DNA of 64,000 bases, taken from Eutreptiella sp. 'Long Island Sound 2002'. Lineage: Eukaryota; Euglenozoa; Euglenophyceae; Eutreptiales; Eutreptiaceae. The translations under genes and the position numbers were made by a program. A model generated the notes under the pieces. That model did no database searches and was not told the DNA's origin. It saw only the letters and a program-made list of their open reading frames with translations. The stretch spans positions 8,971,547 to 9,035,546 of the forward strand of contig OZ038395.1 of the NCBI GenBank assembly GCA_964036045.1, read 5' to 3'. Below, one piece after another: positions 18,414 to 30,498 of the stretch (its first letter is position 1; each line of letters starts with the position of its first letter).

Positions 18414-18600
18414 CAGGAATGCATCAGAAGGGAAGGGGCCTTAGAGGCGGCCGCACAAGCGGTTAGGCAGGCGGTTGGAGGAGGTTGCCAAAGCGGTTGG
18501 GGGCGGTTACTGTCGGTTACAAATGCCATTGAAGCTGGCACTTGGCGTCAGGGGGACAGTGGCTGGGCGTAGGCTGGGCGCCCTCGAACCCCCTTCCGGG
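18414..18600 (-). mobile_element. hAT-type MITE, copy 3 (one end missing)
   Basis: Starts CAGGAATGCATCAGAAGG, matching the terminal inverted repeat of the intact copies at 53061-53283 and 56186-56382. It contains the shared core GGAGGAGGTTGCCAAAGCGG and GGTTACTGTCGGTTACAAAT. The other end stops after CCCCCTTCC and lacks the ATGCATCCCTG terminus, so it is truncated or diverged. Confidence 0.65.
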
Positions 18601-20272
18601 GGGACCCTTTTGGCCTCACAATCAGAGGTCACCTCATCGAGGTTGTGACATCAAACCAGGCAGGCCTGCGCACCTATGAACCGCCACGCACCCCCCCTTT
18701 GGGGGCCGTTCACATAACACGGGCCAAGAAGTTGATTTGCGTGTCTCACCCCTTGTAAGATTGTTGTTTCGTCCAATGAAAGTACTCACTGACGTTTTTT
18801 TGTGGTTGGGGACCCCCCCCGAACCTGAAAACCAAATTTGCCGGGAGGGGGGGATACCCTGCGGCTTTTGCGGTTGCCGCGCCAGCGCCTCAGGCATCGG
18901 TGCCTGGCAGATAAGCCTGACGATACTACCACCTCTGCCCCGCAGCAGAAGGGATTCAGCCACGTCAGCTGCCAAGGGGAAGGGCCACGCGCACCGTGCG
19001 TTGATCTGGGTCCCGTTCTGCTTTCCTTCTGAGCTGACCCCATAAACGATGGCGGGTCTCGGGGTACCCCTGATTGGCCCCACAGCTCAGCTCCCCCCAA
19101 GCGACCCCCGAATGGCCTTGACCCAGGCCTCATTCGTGCTTCATGGCACCCCAGTCGCATGCACCCTCATGGCCACCAAATCGGTGACCCGACCCTCGCC
19201 CAAGGCACCCCGGGGGTCATTGGGGGTTGCCCAAACGTTGCGGTCTTCAGCATTCCAACCCCCAAAATGGTCATGTTCAGCGAACTTCATGTGGGCCGTT
19301 CTCTAAGCCCCCGGAACCATTGGTCAAATTTCTTTTTTTCCCAACATAGTACATACGTGTCGATGCCCTTTTATCAATTTTTGTGCCGACAAAGGGATTT
19401 GGGTCCGGGCGACGGGTCCGATTCGCGCTTTTTCTGCAAATTTGCCCCCCCCCCCCGGCCTGCATTTTGGCCATTTATCTGGGCACAGAAATTCGAAAAA
19501 TCGAAATTATTGAATTGATGGCAACGGGCTCAATCTCCCGACCGCGTAGAGTATAAATAAGCCATACGTTTGAAACAATGGCGCCAATTCTTAAACTACG
19601 TTCAAAAAAACCTGTTTTTTGGGGGGAAATGGGCCAACAAGGATCGCCAAACCGTCCGGCCAATGCCTGCGGGGCCGGTGGGCCCAGCGGGGCCCCACCC
19701 GGTGCGCACAGCCACCCACCGGGGCATCCCCCACCCATCGACCACCCGCCCCGCCACCCGCCCCTCCACCCACACATCGACGTGCCCACCCACCCACAGA
19801 CCATCCACACACGAACACACGCACGGCGTGAGGAGACCAAGCGCACAGCGGAAGCAAAGCAAACACACACGCGGATGACGCAAAGCGACCAAAGCCCAGA
19901 ACCAGCAAGAACAGGACAGGCACAGGCACTGGTCGTGAGTAGATTCTCGTCAGGCCGCAAACAGTCAGAGAAAAGACATGACCATCAGCGACTAGTTGCC
20001 TTTCTGCAGTACAGGGTGAGAGGAAGAGGCACATCCTGCACCCGATCTCGACCGTCTCCAGCCCTCGGCAGCCGCGCAGAGCGCTAAGCCAAGGGCCTGT
20101 GAAGGACAGAGTGAAATGACAAACACACACACACACCGACACGCTTCGTGAGGGAAACAAATGAACCAACGACCAATACCCCCGTGCGGATGGTAAGACG
20201 CGCAGCAGGGCAGGGGCCACAGGGCACACGTCTCCGAACACGTAGTCAGGCCAATCAACACAAAATCATTGT
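18601..20272. other. Intergenic, no gene recognised
   Basis: About 1.7 kb. A TATA-like GTATAAATAAG is at about 19550-19560 on the + strand but no convincing gene follows it. ORFs on both strands here are Pro/His/Thr- or Val/Trp-rich readings of low-complexity DNA. Confidence 0.4.
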
Positions 20273-20574
20273 TTGAGGCACAGACACACGTTGGGAACCG
20301 AAGACAAAAACAAAGCAAGAAAAGCGGTGGAAAGAAAACTCCTGAAGGACAGCAGCGCTGTCCTGGACGTTTTTCGGCGAAAAAAAAACACTCAGAAACG
20401 CACACGCACACACACACACACACACGCACGCACGCACGCACGCACGCACGCGCCCGCGCCCGCGCCCACACCCACACCCACACCCACACCCACACCCACA
20501 CCCACACCCACACCCACACCCACACCCACACACACCCACCCACCCACACACACACCCACGCCCACACCCACACG

Positions 20575-20618
<44 letters not shown>

Positions 20619-21232
20619 GGGAACCGCGAAAACAAGAGTGAAAGCACAAGAAAAGCATTCGGAGAAAACCCCCTCACGAGCTGCAGGGCAGCCCTGGACG
20701 TCTTTCGGTCCGTTGAAGTTGGATAGAGTGCAACGGAGTGCTGGCGTGCAAAGTGCAGTGCCACTCCCTCATACCCCCCCCACACCCATTCTTGCAGGAG
20801 CCCTCGTGGTACTTGCCAACCAATGATCGATGTTGTCATTCATTGTCGAGCGTCACCACTCCACTGCACACACAGAGAGAGAGAGACAGTGTACCGTAGG
20901 ATCAGGACCTTAATGTCACACACACACACACCCACACTCACACACACACAATGAGAACCGCAAAAACAAGAGCGAAAGCACAAGAAAAACGGTGGGACAA
21001 ACTCCTCAGGAACTGCAGAGCAGTCCTAGACGTCTTTCGGTCTGGTAAAGAGAGCGCAGTGCTGAAGCAAATGTTCCATAGCGGGCGAAATGCAGCTTAA
21101 TGCCCTCCCTACCCTGGTGACCTCACACACACACACACACACACGATTGAAGCGAGGCGAGACGAACAGGAGACAAACAGAGCACTGCACTGGTCGCTAA
21201 CGAATCTCGTCAGGCCGTAAGAAAGTAGAAGA

Positions 21233-21267
<35 letters not shown>

Positions 21268-21300
21268 GCGCACGCGCGCACACACACACACACCAACCCA
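20273..21300. repeat. Composite tandem array: ~100-170-bp unit alternating with CA/CACGC tracts
   Basis: Three diverged copies (about 20290-20390, 20613-20760, 20950-21110) share the order GGGAACCG(C/A)GAA, AACAAAGC/AACAAGAG, CACAAGAAAA, and CAG(C/T)CCTGGACGT then TTTCGG. They are separated by long CA, CACACC and CGCA tracts (20400-20615, 20918-20950, 21122-21148, 21231-21295). A GCACTGGTCG...CTCGTCAGGCCG block appears both at 19930 and 21185, supporting an array of larger units. Long alternating purine-pyrimidine runs are candidate Z-DNA formers. Confidence 0.7.
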
Positions 21301-21440
21301 CACATCCAGCCGCACACCCACATACCCAGGCACCCACGCTCCCGGAGCGGAAGGGAGACCCTGTGCTGTCCCCAAGTGTGAACCCCCAGGTAACCCCCTC
21401 CTTACCTCCCTCTGGCGTGCCGGGCGGTACGTAGTCAGAA

Positions 21441-24400
21441 TCAGCCCCGCTGCCCACCAGATTTGGCGGGGCAGTGCTTGCGGTCCTTCGGCTTCAGTTT
21501 CCAGGGTTTGAACTGGCACCAGTAGTCCACCATCATGCTCTTGAGCTGCGGGTCCCGGTGCCCCAGGTCGTCTCGCACCTGCACTTCCCGGTCCAGCGAG
21601 TACCGACCCGCCTTCAGCTTCAGGGCCTCCAGGGTCTCGGGCTCCTGCACCCCCCGACACATGCAGTACTCCATGCGGATCACCGCGCGCTCCCGGAGCG
21701 CGGCGCACGCGGCCTCGTCCGGTGCGTACAAAGTCTGCCGCTTCAGCAGACTGTACTGCACCCGCCCCCCGCCCTGCGGGTCCTGCAGGTACACGTTCCA
21801 CAGGGCCGGCCGGCGGGCGTCGGCCGTCGTCGTGGAGAACATCACGGAGTACAGCCCCGCGCCGTAGCTGTACGCCTGCACCAGCGCGTCGTAGCGCAGG
21901 GCCTCGCACTCGGCCCCGACCCCGGCGGCGGTGAGGTTCGCGTTCAGCTCGGCGACCACCGCCGCGACCGGCGCCGCGAAGGGGCCGAAGTCGCGCCGGC
22001 CCAGCAGCACGGGATTGCGGCAGAACGGCCCGGGGATGCCCATCTCGGCGCACGTGCGACCCTCCGGCAGGGGGCACAGCAGGCTGTGGCCGCCTGCGCG
22101 CCCCTCACGGGGCCCGGCACAGCTGCGGTTCCCGGCGAGGTGCGCGAGCGTCGCGTAGAGGTCGAAGGCGGTGACGCGGCGGCGCTGGTTCTCGCGGAGG
22201 GCCGCGACCCACTCCGGGCGGCAGCGCGCGAGCTGGCGCGGCACCAGCAGCACGAAGAAGGGGTTCCGGTGCTCCAGCTTGCCCTCGCTGGTCTTCGACC
22301 AGGCGCTGTACATGTGCCCGTGGTCCGACCACAGCACAACAACGGTGCGCTCCAGCAGCCCCGCCGCCTGCCAGTCCCGGAGAGCCGCAGCGAGTGCTTT
22401 GTCGATGTGCGGCAGGAAGGCCTGCGAGGGACAGGCGCAGCCAAATGCTTGGGAACGGCTTTGGGAGGAGGATGGGTTGGGGGTAGGGATGTATCAGAAG
22501 GGGGGGAGGAGGGGGGTCTGAAGGGGGGGGGGAAGGGGATTTGATTTGATTTGATTTGATTTGAGGGCCGATCTTGAGGCTCACAGGCCGCCTGGGGGGC
22601 GCTCGATGGCTGTCCCGACGACTCTGCACATCGGCCGGCCATGGGGGGAGGAGGGGGGTCTGAAGGGGGGGGGGGGAAGGGGATTTGGCTGCCCCCCCCC
22701 CTCCTCCCAGGTCCCCCGATGGTCCTGCCGAAGGCGGGCCCAAAGTTTTGAAGCTGAAATCCTCTTGGCACCGAAGGCGCCGAGGCAAAATTTTGGGTGT
22801 TCGCCTCAAACATTGGAAGGGGAGGAGGGAGGGGGGGTCCAGAGGCGGGGGGTGTACCCCCCCTCCTCCTGCGGTGTACGGCCGTTCTAATACGTCACTG
22901 GGGGGCGCGCCACCGAGCCAGCCAACCGGAAGGGGAGGCGGGAGGGGGGCCGGGAGGGGGGGGGCTGCAAAGGCTGCGGTTTGGCGCGGTGCTTTGCCGT
23001 GCGCCCCCGCCACCAGAGGCCCAGCAAAGTCCTGTGCCGCGGACCGTGCGCCTTCATGCCTCGCGAATCTTTCTGCCCGAAACACTTCTTTCGTGCTACG
23101 GCCCCATGCCCTTTCCTCGTGTCTGTTGTGTCCCGTGTCCCGTCCCGCGCGCGCGGGGGGGGGGGGGGGCGTCAGGGCCAGACCCCCAAAAACCTACGCC
23201 AACTACGGGAACCAGCGCACCAACACTCAGTTTGCACATTTTGCCACACCAAAACTCATTGCAGCCGTTGTCCTGCACCCAAACGGGGAAGCGCGCGGCG
23301 CGGTATGACGCACCCATGCGCCGGGATTTCTCAGAGGGGGGTAGACCCCACTTGTGCCCACCGTATTGTGCCCCGTGTTTGCCCAAGCATGCTCAAATCA
23401 TTGCAGGTGTGTGCAGATTTGGAAACAAGCCGACGCGGGCAATTGTATTGATGTACTTACTGCCAGGTATTGCATGTTTCGTCTGACCCCCCTCCCCCCG
23501 CTCTGATCTGGACGGCACAGCACAATTGACCCTTGATCAGTAGGAAACTGACAATTGAGATTCGGAAATATTCGGAAATATTCGGAAATATTCGGAAATA
23601 TTCGGAAATATTCGTTTCCGAATCAGTGGGACAACCTGCCTTGACCCTTGACCCACCTCCGAAATCAATCAAGAAAGGCACTGCACCCGAGGCTGTCCGC
23701 CAAACGCAACGCACCCCGAAGGCCTCTACGCCGCAGCCCACCCAACGGCACCTGCTCCTCGTGGTGGCCCGCCTCGCCGTAGCCGAAGACGGCGTGCGGC
23801 ACGTCCCGGTAGAGGGCCAGGGACTGGGCCATGTGCTGCAACGAGAGCTCGTCGTAGAACTTGTCCCCGCGGCAGTGCGCGGACATGGGGGGGTAGTGAA
23901 TGGGGTCTTGGTACCGGCGGCTGATGACGAAGTTGTGGTCGACCCACGGCGGGCGCTGCGGGTACGCCCCGAGCTCCACCACCTGCGCCTGTTCCTGCCA
24001 CTCGTTGGCGGCGATGCTGACGCTCACGACGGAATGCCCGTTCCAAAAGTGCTCGAACACGGTGCTCTGGGTCTTGTGCCGGTACGCCGCGCCCTGGTTC
24101 TCCCAGGACGACACCCCCACGGCACTGAACTCGCAAAACGCGAACGCCTCCATGGATTGCGTCGCGTGCGCGCCCGCGACCCAATCCCATGTCTGCCGCA
24201 TGGTCCTGCGGAAATGGTTCCAAGACACAGAGTCGAGCATGTACGACACCACGTTGGGACGGTCGCAAGCTCTCGCGGGCGCAGCAGCGTGGATCGCGCG
24301 CACGCGCGCCTCGCGCCTCACGACGCGCGGGACGACTGCGAAGCGGGTGGCGCAGCGCGCGATGAAGCACTCCTCCTCCTCCGGGACCGGGGTGTCGAAG

Positions 24401-24828
24401 GTGTGCTCCTCCGACGGGTAGCCGCACGCGCGCCACCGGGCGCCGCTTGCGCAGGTGGCGGTTGTGGACAGAGTGGCGCCGGAGAGGCCGACGGCGAACG
24501 CGGGGCACGGGTAGGGCATCGTGGTCCAGTTGGGGCGTGCCGTGTGGAACGGACACACTCGTATGGGGGGCGTTGCCTCACTGGAGGCGTTGAGGCTTGT
24601 CGCGGAAGCGCGCGTTGGGGCAGTGAGGGCGTCGGGTGAAGAGGCGTCCGGTGGAGAGGCCGCGGCCGGCGTTGTCAAGTCATGTGGGGTGTGCGGGGCC
24701 GCAGCCGCCGAAGAACGTGGGAGGCGCGCCGGCCTCGTGGCCTCGGGGCGGAGGTCCGTCGGGAGCGTCAGCAACGCGGCGGTGATGATTGCCACAGCGA
24801 AGGCGAGCCGCGTTCTGAGGGAGCCCAT
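21441..24828 (-). CDS. DUF229 (sulfatase-like) family protein, two exons
   Basis: Exon 1 is 24828-23752 (start ATG 24828) and exon 2 is 22421-21441 (stop TGA). The intron (23751-22422, 1330 bp, phase 0) has GT-AG borders: CAG|GTGCCG and CGCAG|GCCTTC. The joined product is about 685 residues, near the usual size of this family. A hydrophobic N-terminal segment (LRTRLAFAVAIITAALL) looks like a type II signal anchor. Family hallmarks are RPNVVSYMLDSVSWNHFRRT in exon 1, which carries the probable metal Asp and active-site Ser, and LWSDHGHMY plus EHRNPFF in exon 2, which carries the metal-binding Asp-His. DUF229 proteins belong to the alkaline-phosphatase/sulfatase fold; substrate unknown. A Golgi or cell-surface location is inferred. 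The intron holds TTGAT repeats, G tracts and a hAT-MITE-like end. Confidence 0.8.
22488..22700. repeat. Simple repeats and hAT-MITE-like end inside the DUF229 intron
   Basis: AGGGATGTATCAGAAGGGGG at about 22485 resembles the hAT-MITE terminus. (TTGAT)n follows at 22538-22563, and a G-rich GGAGGAGGGGGGTCTGAAGG block occurs twice (about 22503 and 22648). All lie inside the predicted intron. Confidence 0.5.
23563..23616. repeat. Five-copy 10-bp repeat ATTCGGAAAT in the DUF229 intron
   Basis: Five tandem ATTCGGAAAT units, with a partial inverted TTCGTTTCCGAAT at the end, so the array can pair with its own edge. Confidence 0.75.
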
Positions 24829-25480
24829 GCCCCCATGCCCGACGCCAGGGGTTCGCACGGCGCGGGCTCACGGCATGAAGGAGGCCACCAGTGCCGCGCC
24901 GCTACAACTCGGGGAAAGACACCATTGGGGCCAAGGATGATGCGCACATGCTGACAAATGAGGAGGCGGCCATGGATGCCAGCGGGGTGTAAGCCGTGGC
25001 TTGGTGCGCTTTGGGCCCCCACCCCTCCCCCCTCCCCCGGCTTGCCGTGGCTGGAACTGGTTAGGAATGTGGTTGGCTCCCTATGGCTGGTGCCCAGCCC
25101 CTCCCCGCCCCTGTGGCTAGGTGTGCCCCCCTGCTCTGGCTAGAAATGACGAGAAATGTGGCTGGCTACCTATGGCTGGTGCCACTAAGCTAGCCATGGC
25201 TTGGCTAGTGGCTGACTGGGTGGCTGGCTAGCTGCCCCCCCAATTCCCCCATGCCCCGCGGCGCCGTGACCCATGGCCCGGACAGCCACATGGTAAGCCG
25301 TGGCCAAATGCTTTTGACCCCCCTCCCCCCCCCCAATGGCGAGCCGTGGATGGCTGGATATGGCCGGCTCGCCGGGTTGGGTCGCGGCACAGGGCCAAAC
25401 CACGGAAAAATCTCAATTAAAGTGGCTTAATCTTTCTCAATCCAATGTTGTGTTGCATGCATTAGCAAAGGCATAATGCA
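24829..25480. other. Upstream of the DUF229 gene; GGCTGG-rich low-complexity DNA
   Basis: Repeated TATGGCTGGTGCC and TGGCTGGCTA-like motifs (about 25050-25230) and G/C tracts. No gene recognised. The DUF229 promoter should be near 24830-24950; no TATA box was seen. Confidence 0.4.
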
Positions 25481-28146
25481 AATGCATGAGTGACTGACAA
25501 AACACCCACTCAATCCAGCTTGTCCGTCACGTACTATTTGCCATGCGGGCTGTGTAGCACTTTGGTTTCAATTCAACCATTCATTGAACACATCATCGGG
25601 TTTTACTTCATCGGAACTCAGGCATTGTTAATCTACCTCAAACATTGCATTGATTGCATTGCTTGTCTGCAATCCTCTTTGCCATTGGAGACTTCTTGGT
25701 TTGAAGTGCCAGTTGGTTTTCATGGGGATGACCTCAACTCACTCCATGATGGTGTGTGTGAGCCGTGGCAAGGTGCGCTTTTGCCCCCCCCCCCCCCCCA
25801 AGGCCCGCGATTTACGCACTGGTTTTGCAACTGTGGGAAGACGTCCAAAACCGTCTTGGCTAGTCTTGGTCCCCTCGCTACTTCAACAGGGCACACGGTC
25901 CCACCCAAGCAAAATGACAATGCAGAATCTCCAACGAACAATGAAACAGTTGTTGGCCACCCTCCCACCCTAAGCCTACCCCCAGGTCCCCCAAAACGAA
26001 ATTGGACTAGTGCGCTATACAATTCGACAGCCCTTGCATGAAGACCTTCTTCCTGGCGCATGAACACACTTGCTCTCGGTGCATGATGCCAACATGTTCC
26101 GCCACTTACGACATTTCACCCGAAAGGAATTTTCGTTCGCTGCATAGGGTGTTGAGGGCCATCAGATGCATGTAGGTAAGGCACAATGATACACACGTAC
26201 ACGGTGGATGCAGTGTTCGGCATGTGACACGGGCCATCTTAGTTGCATGAATTTCAGAGATCCATGGCGCCATGCATTTGCTGTTGGCAATTTTGCCTGC
26301 CCCCGTACAAGGGAGCCATGGTGGTTTTCGGGTTGTGATGCTGGACGGGTGAGGTTCTCGTGAGCCCACAAATATGGATAGAAAGAAACCTGCGGCGATT
26401 GGGAATACGAGAGCGTGCAAGGCTAGCGATGTGTTCATTACACGAATGAAGACTTGAACACTGGCTCTACATTAGAGCGCATGCGCGTTTCATTCTCATG
26501 CACAGTGGAACTTGTACCCTCATGCTCGCTACATTCGGACATGGTTTCGGGCCGTTTGACATTATCTCCTCACCGGGTGCTCATTATCGCATACTTGGTT
26601 AGGGCATGGGCTTGGGCCATTGGGGATTTTCTACTCACTTTGTGCTCATTGGCGTATACTTGAGTCCTTGAGTCCTTCGGTTTGTTTGAGTCCACTTGAA
26701 CCGGCTTATTTATTGATTTATCGGGGGGCCAAAGCCATTGCGTAAGTTGGCAGGGAGACCCTTGTGTCGAATGGTAACGTGTCTTGTGATGTGGGTTTAT
26801 GCAAAGTTGGGAAAAGTGTCATCGCAACCAAATTTGTGCAGGAGAGTTCTTGGGTTGCTAGAAATGGCCGCGAACGCCACTTATCAGCCACAAGCGATGC
26901 CTCCATCCAGCACCCAAATCAAGAAAGAGTAGAATATGGCTGGGTACACGCCACACAGACCTCTTCGCTAGCCCTCGGTTTCTAATGGGTTGTTATGTAG
27001 GAACTAGACATGGTTGCAAGCACAATAATGGAAGGCTTCACGGCCTAGCTGTGTGCAAGACATATTTTTCTGTGTCACTAAACCTGATAGAGTATGTATG
27101 TTGTTCTCAGTTTCATTGCCTAATGCCTCATGATGGTCCTCTAATGATGATGTGCTCATGATGTTTGAATATATGTGGAATGGTATGCATCTCCCTGGTG
27201 CTCATGCTGTTTGAATGTGGACAGAATAGTATGCTTTTTCTTGGTGCTCAGCAGTGTGCCTATTTCATCGGAAACAGCGGTTTGGATAAGGCCTACTTCC
27301 TCCTTAAGTCCTTAAGCCCTTGACTATCCATGAGTCTTGGGAGGTAGGCACGGAATGGGGGGGGTATTTCGGCCCAACATTGTTCCATGCCAACTATTCC
27401 ACAAAGGGGGGGGGGGCTCTATTCCCATGGACCATTCCATTCCGTTCCGGAACAGAGCCGGGGTCATTCCACAACGGTTCACCGTACAGTGCCGTTGACG
27501 ACCCAAATTTTTTTTCAAGAAGAAGCTAATGACTCCTTGCCTTCCCTTTGCAAGCATGCCACACCACATCATAAGGTGCACTTTAAACTTTTTTTCTCAA
27601 GAAGTTGCACTGGATATTGATTTCCTTTTCCTTGCACATTACCGGGTGCCCTATGGAACAATTGTTCGAGATAGCTTAGTGAAACAGGCGCGCACGACAA
27701 GCACCAAGAGCAGCTTCATCAGTTGTCACAAGATATTGTGCATGGAAAACGGAGGGGCGTGTGCAGTATTGTGGAACACAGAATTAATCTTCACCCATCT
27801 GGCCGTCGCTACTAACCCTATTCCTGCACACCTCAACTTTCTGCTAATCTCAGCTGAACCTGACACGGCTTGTGGTGTATTTCATAAAAAAAACCAAACA
27901 TACTGTGGGTCAGGTGGTGAAATACCGCCCCCCCCCCCCCAAAAACGCCCCCAAAACGTGGGTATATCCGGACGGTGTGTGGTCACCACGGGGTGTGAGG
28001 AGGTTGCCCGGGCGAGTTTTCACTTGGTCTTGGACACCCACTGGACCATTTCCCTTCGTGGTGGGCAACCTCCTTCCAAAGGCTCCAAGTGGCAGACATA
28101 AGAACAAGGCATACAAAAGGCACAAAACGAGCAGCAAAAACACCTC
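25481..28146. other. AT-richer stretch without a recognised gene
   Basis: Base composition is visibly more AT-rich than the flanks. ORFs of up to 190 codons (25490-26041 and 27529-28101 on +, 26106-26438 on -) show no domain I recognise. An inverted pair GGAGGTTGCCC/GGGCAACCTCC (about 27998 and 28060) could form a hairpin just beyond the 3' end of the transposase-like gene. C tracts lie at 25786 and 27928. Confidence 0.4.
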
Positions 28147-30498
28147 TCACTGACCACTGTGCAGTACAACCTCCAGGCGCTCTCTGAGTTCCTGCTTCTT
28201 GCCTGTCACCCTCAGTTTGCCTCCAGAGGCATTGTACTGCTTGATAGCCTGTGTTAGAACTGCTTTGGTTACCTTCCCTTGGACCTGAGGCACCAAACCC
28301 ACCATTTGCAAGTGCTGCAGCAGCTGTTGGTCCATGGCAAGTTTTTCAAGTTTTGCCCTCTTGTTGGCATTCTCGTGCAGCAGCTTGCCTAACATTACCT
28401 CAGAGAATCGCCTCACACTGAGCTCAGGGTCCGCAAGCCTTTCTCTACCTCTCTTCCTGTGTGCCACCAAGTCCTCAGGAGCCACTTCGTCACGGTAAGA
28501 GGACCTGTGGCACCGAACCCAGGCTGCAATTAGATGCATTCGCATGTGAGGGCATCTGTCCAAGAGCATTCTCATGTAATGGAACACAGATTCACCCCAA
28601 CGGTTGGTCCCACGGATTAAGGTTGGTACCTTCATTTCAAGGAAAGGCATGAGGTGTGTTTTTACTGTGTGCTTCAGTGAGTCTACAAGAATGCGACAGA
28701 TGGTTAGCTGAGTGAAATCTAACACAATGCTGCCATAAACAACACTCTTGCTGACTACAAGTTCAGGGCGAGCATCCCAGTGGTTGACCAGAACCAATAG
28801 GTTTCGAAGCCAGGCTTGATACCCTGTTGACGAAACATTACCAAGTTGATGTGAAGCCTTCAGGAAAGGGCGCTCAAACTGAGACGACACACCTTGGAGG
28901 ACATGACAGGAAAACTGAATGATGGGATCTACCTGCCAGTCGAGCAACAGGGCATCTGTGTCTGGCTTTAGGAGAGGGCGAATACAGTTAGCATACCAGA
29001 GGCTCGAATCAGCCACCACACCGAAAGTGCAGAAGCGATTGAAACTGCAGGACACCATCTTGGCCTTAGGCCGGCGAGGAGGGAGGAATCTATCGGCTTC
29101 CAGTTTTGTTGCAGACCACTCAGGGCGTAGCACACCCAGCAGTCTTTTCGAAAGCCTCTTGAGGTAATGAAACACCAGGAATATAAAACCCTTCCCTGTC
29201 TTCTTTGGATGGCGGAGATAGGACATGGCAGGGTCATTTGCAAAATATTGTACAAGAGCACGGTCAAACGTGGTGTAAATGATACCAGCAATGTGGTCGT
29301 CGCAACCTTTAAATACTGTGGGCCTGTAAGGAGGTTTGGGGTCCGCCAACAAAGCATATGCGTGTTCACGAACACGCTCTAGCAATGCAACCAAACCCTT
29401 AACATGCCCTGTATTTACACTTGTGTTATCACAGATAACAGACGTGCACCAATAAATGCTGGTGGGCTGCACACTCAGTTCCTCTTGTCTTACGTTCAAG
29501 CGGTCCCAAAACTCTACAACCTTTCTCAAATAGCCTGCAGCATCTTTTTCAGTGATGTCCGTTAGGTCTGCTAACTCGACCTTCTGCTTGTATACAAGAT
29601 GCACTTCAAAGGCTGACCGAGAGTACCAAGTAGTTGTCCCATCACAGCCCAAAGCTACTTCCTGTACCTCTGCCAACTCTAAGCACATGCAGTCAAACAA
29701 AACAGAGTCGAGTTCCATTAAAGCATGCTGTGCGCTGTCAGAGTGGCACTTCCCTCCCAACAGTAAGTGGTACGAATCTGCAGCACAGTAGGCAGTGGCC
29801 CCACAGTCTACTTGCATCTCAGCCAACTTCATCCTGACCTCACAAGGTATGGTGCCCTTCTTAGGCCAGCAGTGGAGATCCGTCAAGGAGGCTGCATCTG
29901 CTGTACCAGGAACATCTGGACCAACAGCCTCATGAACAACACCTGGTGGTGCTTCAACAGGAAGTACAGAATTTGTGCGCACTTTCAGGAGGTGTGTTGA
30001 TGCAGCAGACAGGTGCTTGCGACAGGATTCACAAACCAGAAGGCTAGACTTGTGCGACAACTGCCTGACTGAGCAAGTGGCGAGCCTGAAAGCCAGATCT
30101 GTAGACTCAAATGTGTGCGACACTGCAAACCTCCCACACAGTTCACACAGTGCATCAGAACTTGGTGGTGGCCTCTGCGAACTCTGGGAACTAGAAGTCA
30201 TCTGAGACGAACTGCACGACTGACTGCTTGCTGACTGACTGCTTGCTGTGTCCTCGTCGAAGGTAGGTGTGCGGCGGGTACGGCGACTGTCAGCAGGCAG
30301 AACACACTTCTTGTGCCAGCATGCCTCACAACACAGAGGTGGACCCGGATGCGGATTGCGAAAATGTGACTCAAGGGGAGCAGGGACAAGTGAGAAATAG
30401 GCATTCGGCGAGTGCTTGCCAACCGCACGGTACCGCGTCGTCTTGCCCTTCTTTCTGTTGCTTGTGAATGTGCCCCAGTGAAACTGCGCGGAAGTCAT
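28147..30498 (-). CDS. DDE-transposase-like protein with C-terminal SAP motif
   Basis: 783 residues from ATG 30498; the frame stays open a few codons upstream without an ATG. The N-terminus has Cys pairs that could bind zinc (CCEAC...C near residues 56-65, CELC near 118, CESC near 156) and a Ser/Gln-rich stretch. The centre has CDGTTTW (Asp about 286), then CDNTSVNTGHVKGLVALLER (Asp about 357), then GCDDH (about 399-402). This resembles the D-D and C-x2-H pattern of hAT-like DDE transposases. NRWGESVFHYM near 633 resembles the hAT TRWNS block. The final catalytic Glu could not be assigned. Residues about 741-778 (KVTKAVLTQAIKQYN then KKQELRERLEVVL) look like a SAP DNA-binding motif. No frameshift or stop interrupts it. 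Terminal inverted repeats were not found, so it may be a mobile element or a domesticated copy. Confidence 0.65.
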   Translation of the reverse strand: MTSAQFHWGTFTSNRKKGKTTRYRAVGKHSPNAYFSLVPAPLESHFRNPHPGPPLCCEACWHKKCVLPADSRRTRRTPTFDEDTASSQSASSQSCSSSQMTSSSQSSQRPPPSSDALCELCGRFAVSHTFESTDLAFRLATCSVRQLSHKSSLLVCESCRKHLSAASTHLLKVRTNSVLPVEAPPGVVHEAVGPDVPGTADAASLTDLHCWPKKGTIPCEVRMKLAEMQVDCGATAYCAADSYHLLLGGKCHSDSAQHALMELDSVLFDCMCLELAEVQEVALGCDGTTTWYSRSAFEVHLVYKQKVELADLTDITEKDAAGYLRKVVEFWDRLNVRQEELSVQPTSIYWCTSVICDNTSVNTGHVKGLVALLERVREHAYALLADPKPPYRPTVFKGCDDHIAGIIYTTFDRALVQYFANDPAMSYLRHPKKTGKGFIFLVFHYLKRLSKRLLGVLRPEWSATKLEADRFLPPRRPKAKMVSCSFNRFCTFGVVADSSLWYANCIRPLLKPDTDALLLDWQVDPIIQFSCHVLQGVSSQFERPFLKASHQLGNVSSTGYQAWLRNLLVLVNHWDARPELVVSKSVVYGSIVLDFTQLTICRILVDSLKHTVKTHLMPFLEMKVPTLIRGTNRWGESVFHYMRMLLDRCPHMRMHLIAAWVRCHRSSYRDEVAPEDLVAHRKRGRERLADPELSVRRFSEVMLGKLLHENANKRAKLEKLAMDQQLLQHLQMVGLVPQVQGKVTKAVLTQAIKQYNASGGKLRVTGKKQELRERLEVVLHSGQ

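Noticed and set aside
19550-19560. TATA-like GTATAAATAAG as a promoter
   Set aside because: No convincing coding sequence follows on the + strand within 1 kb; the word is likely chance.
20400-20615. CA/CACACC tract considered as a telomeric repeat
   Set aside because: The units vary (CA, CACACC, CGCA) and do not match TTTAGGG- or TTAGGG-type telomere repeats. The tract is internal to a larger tandem array.
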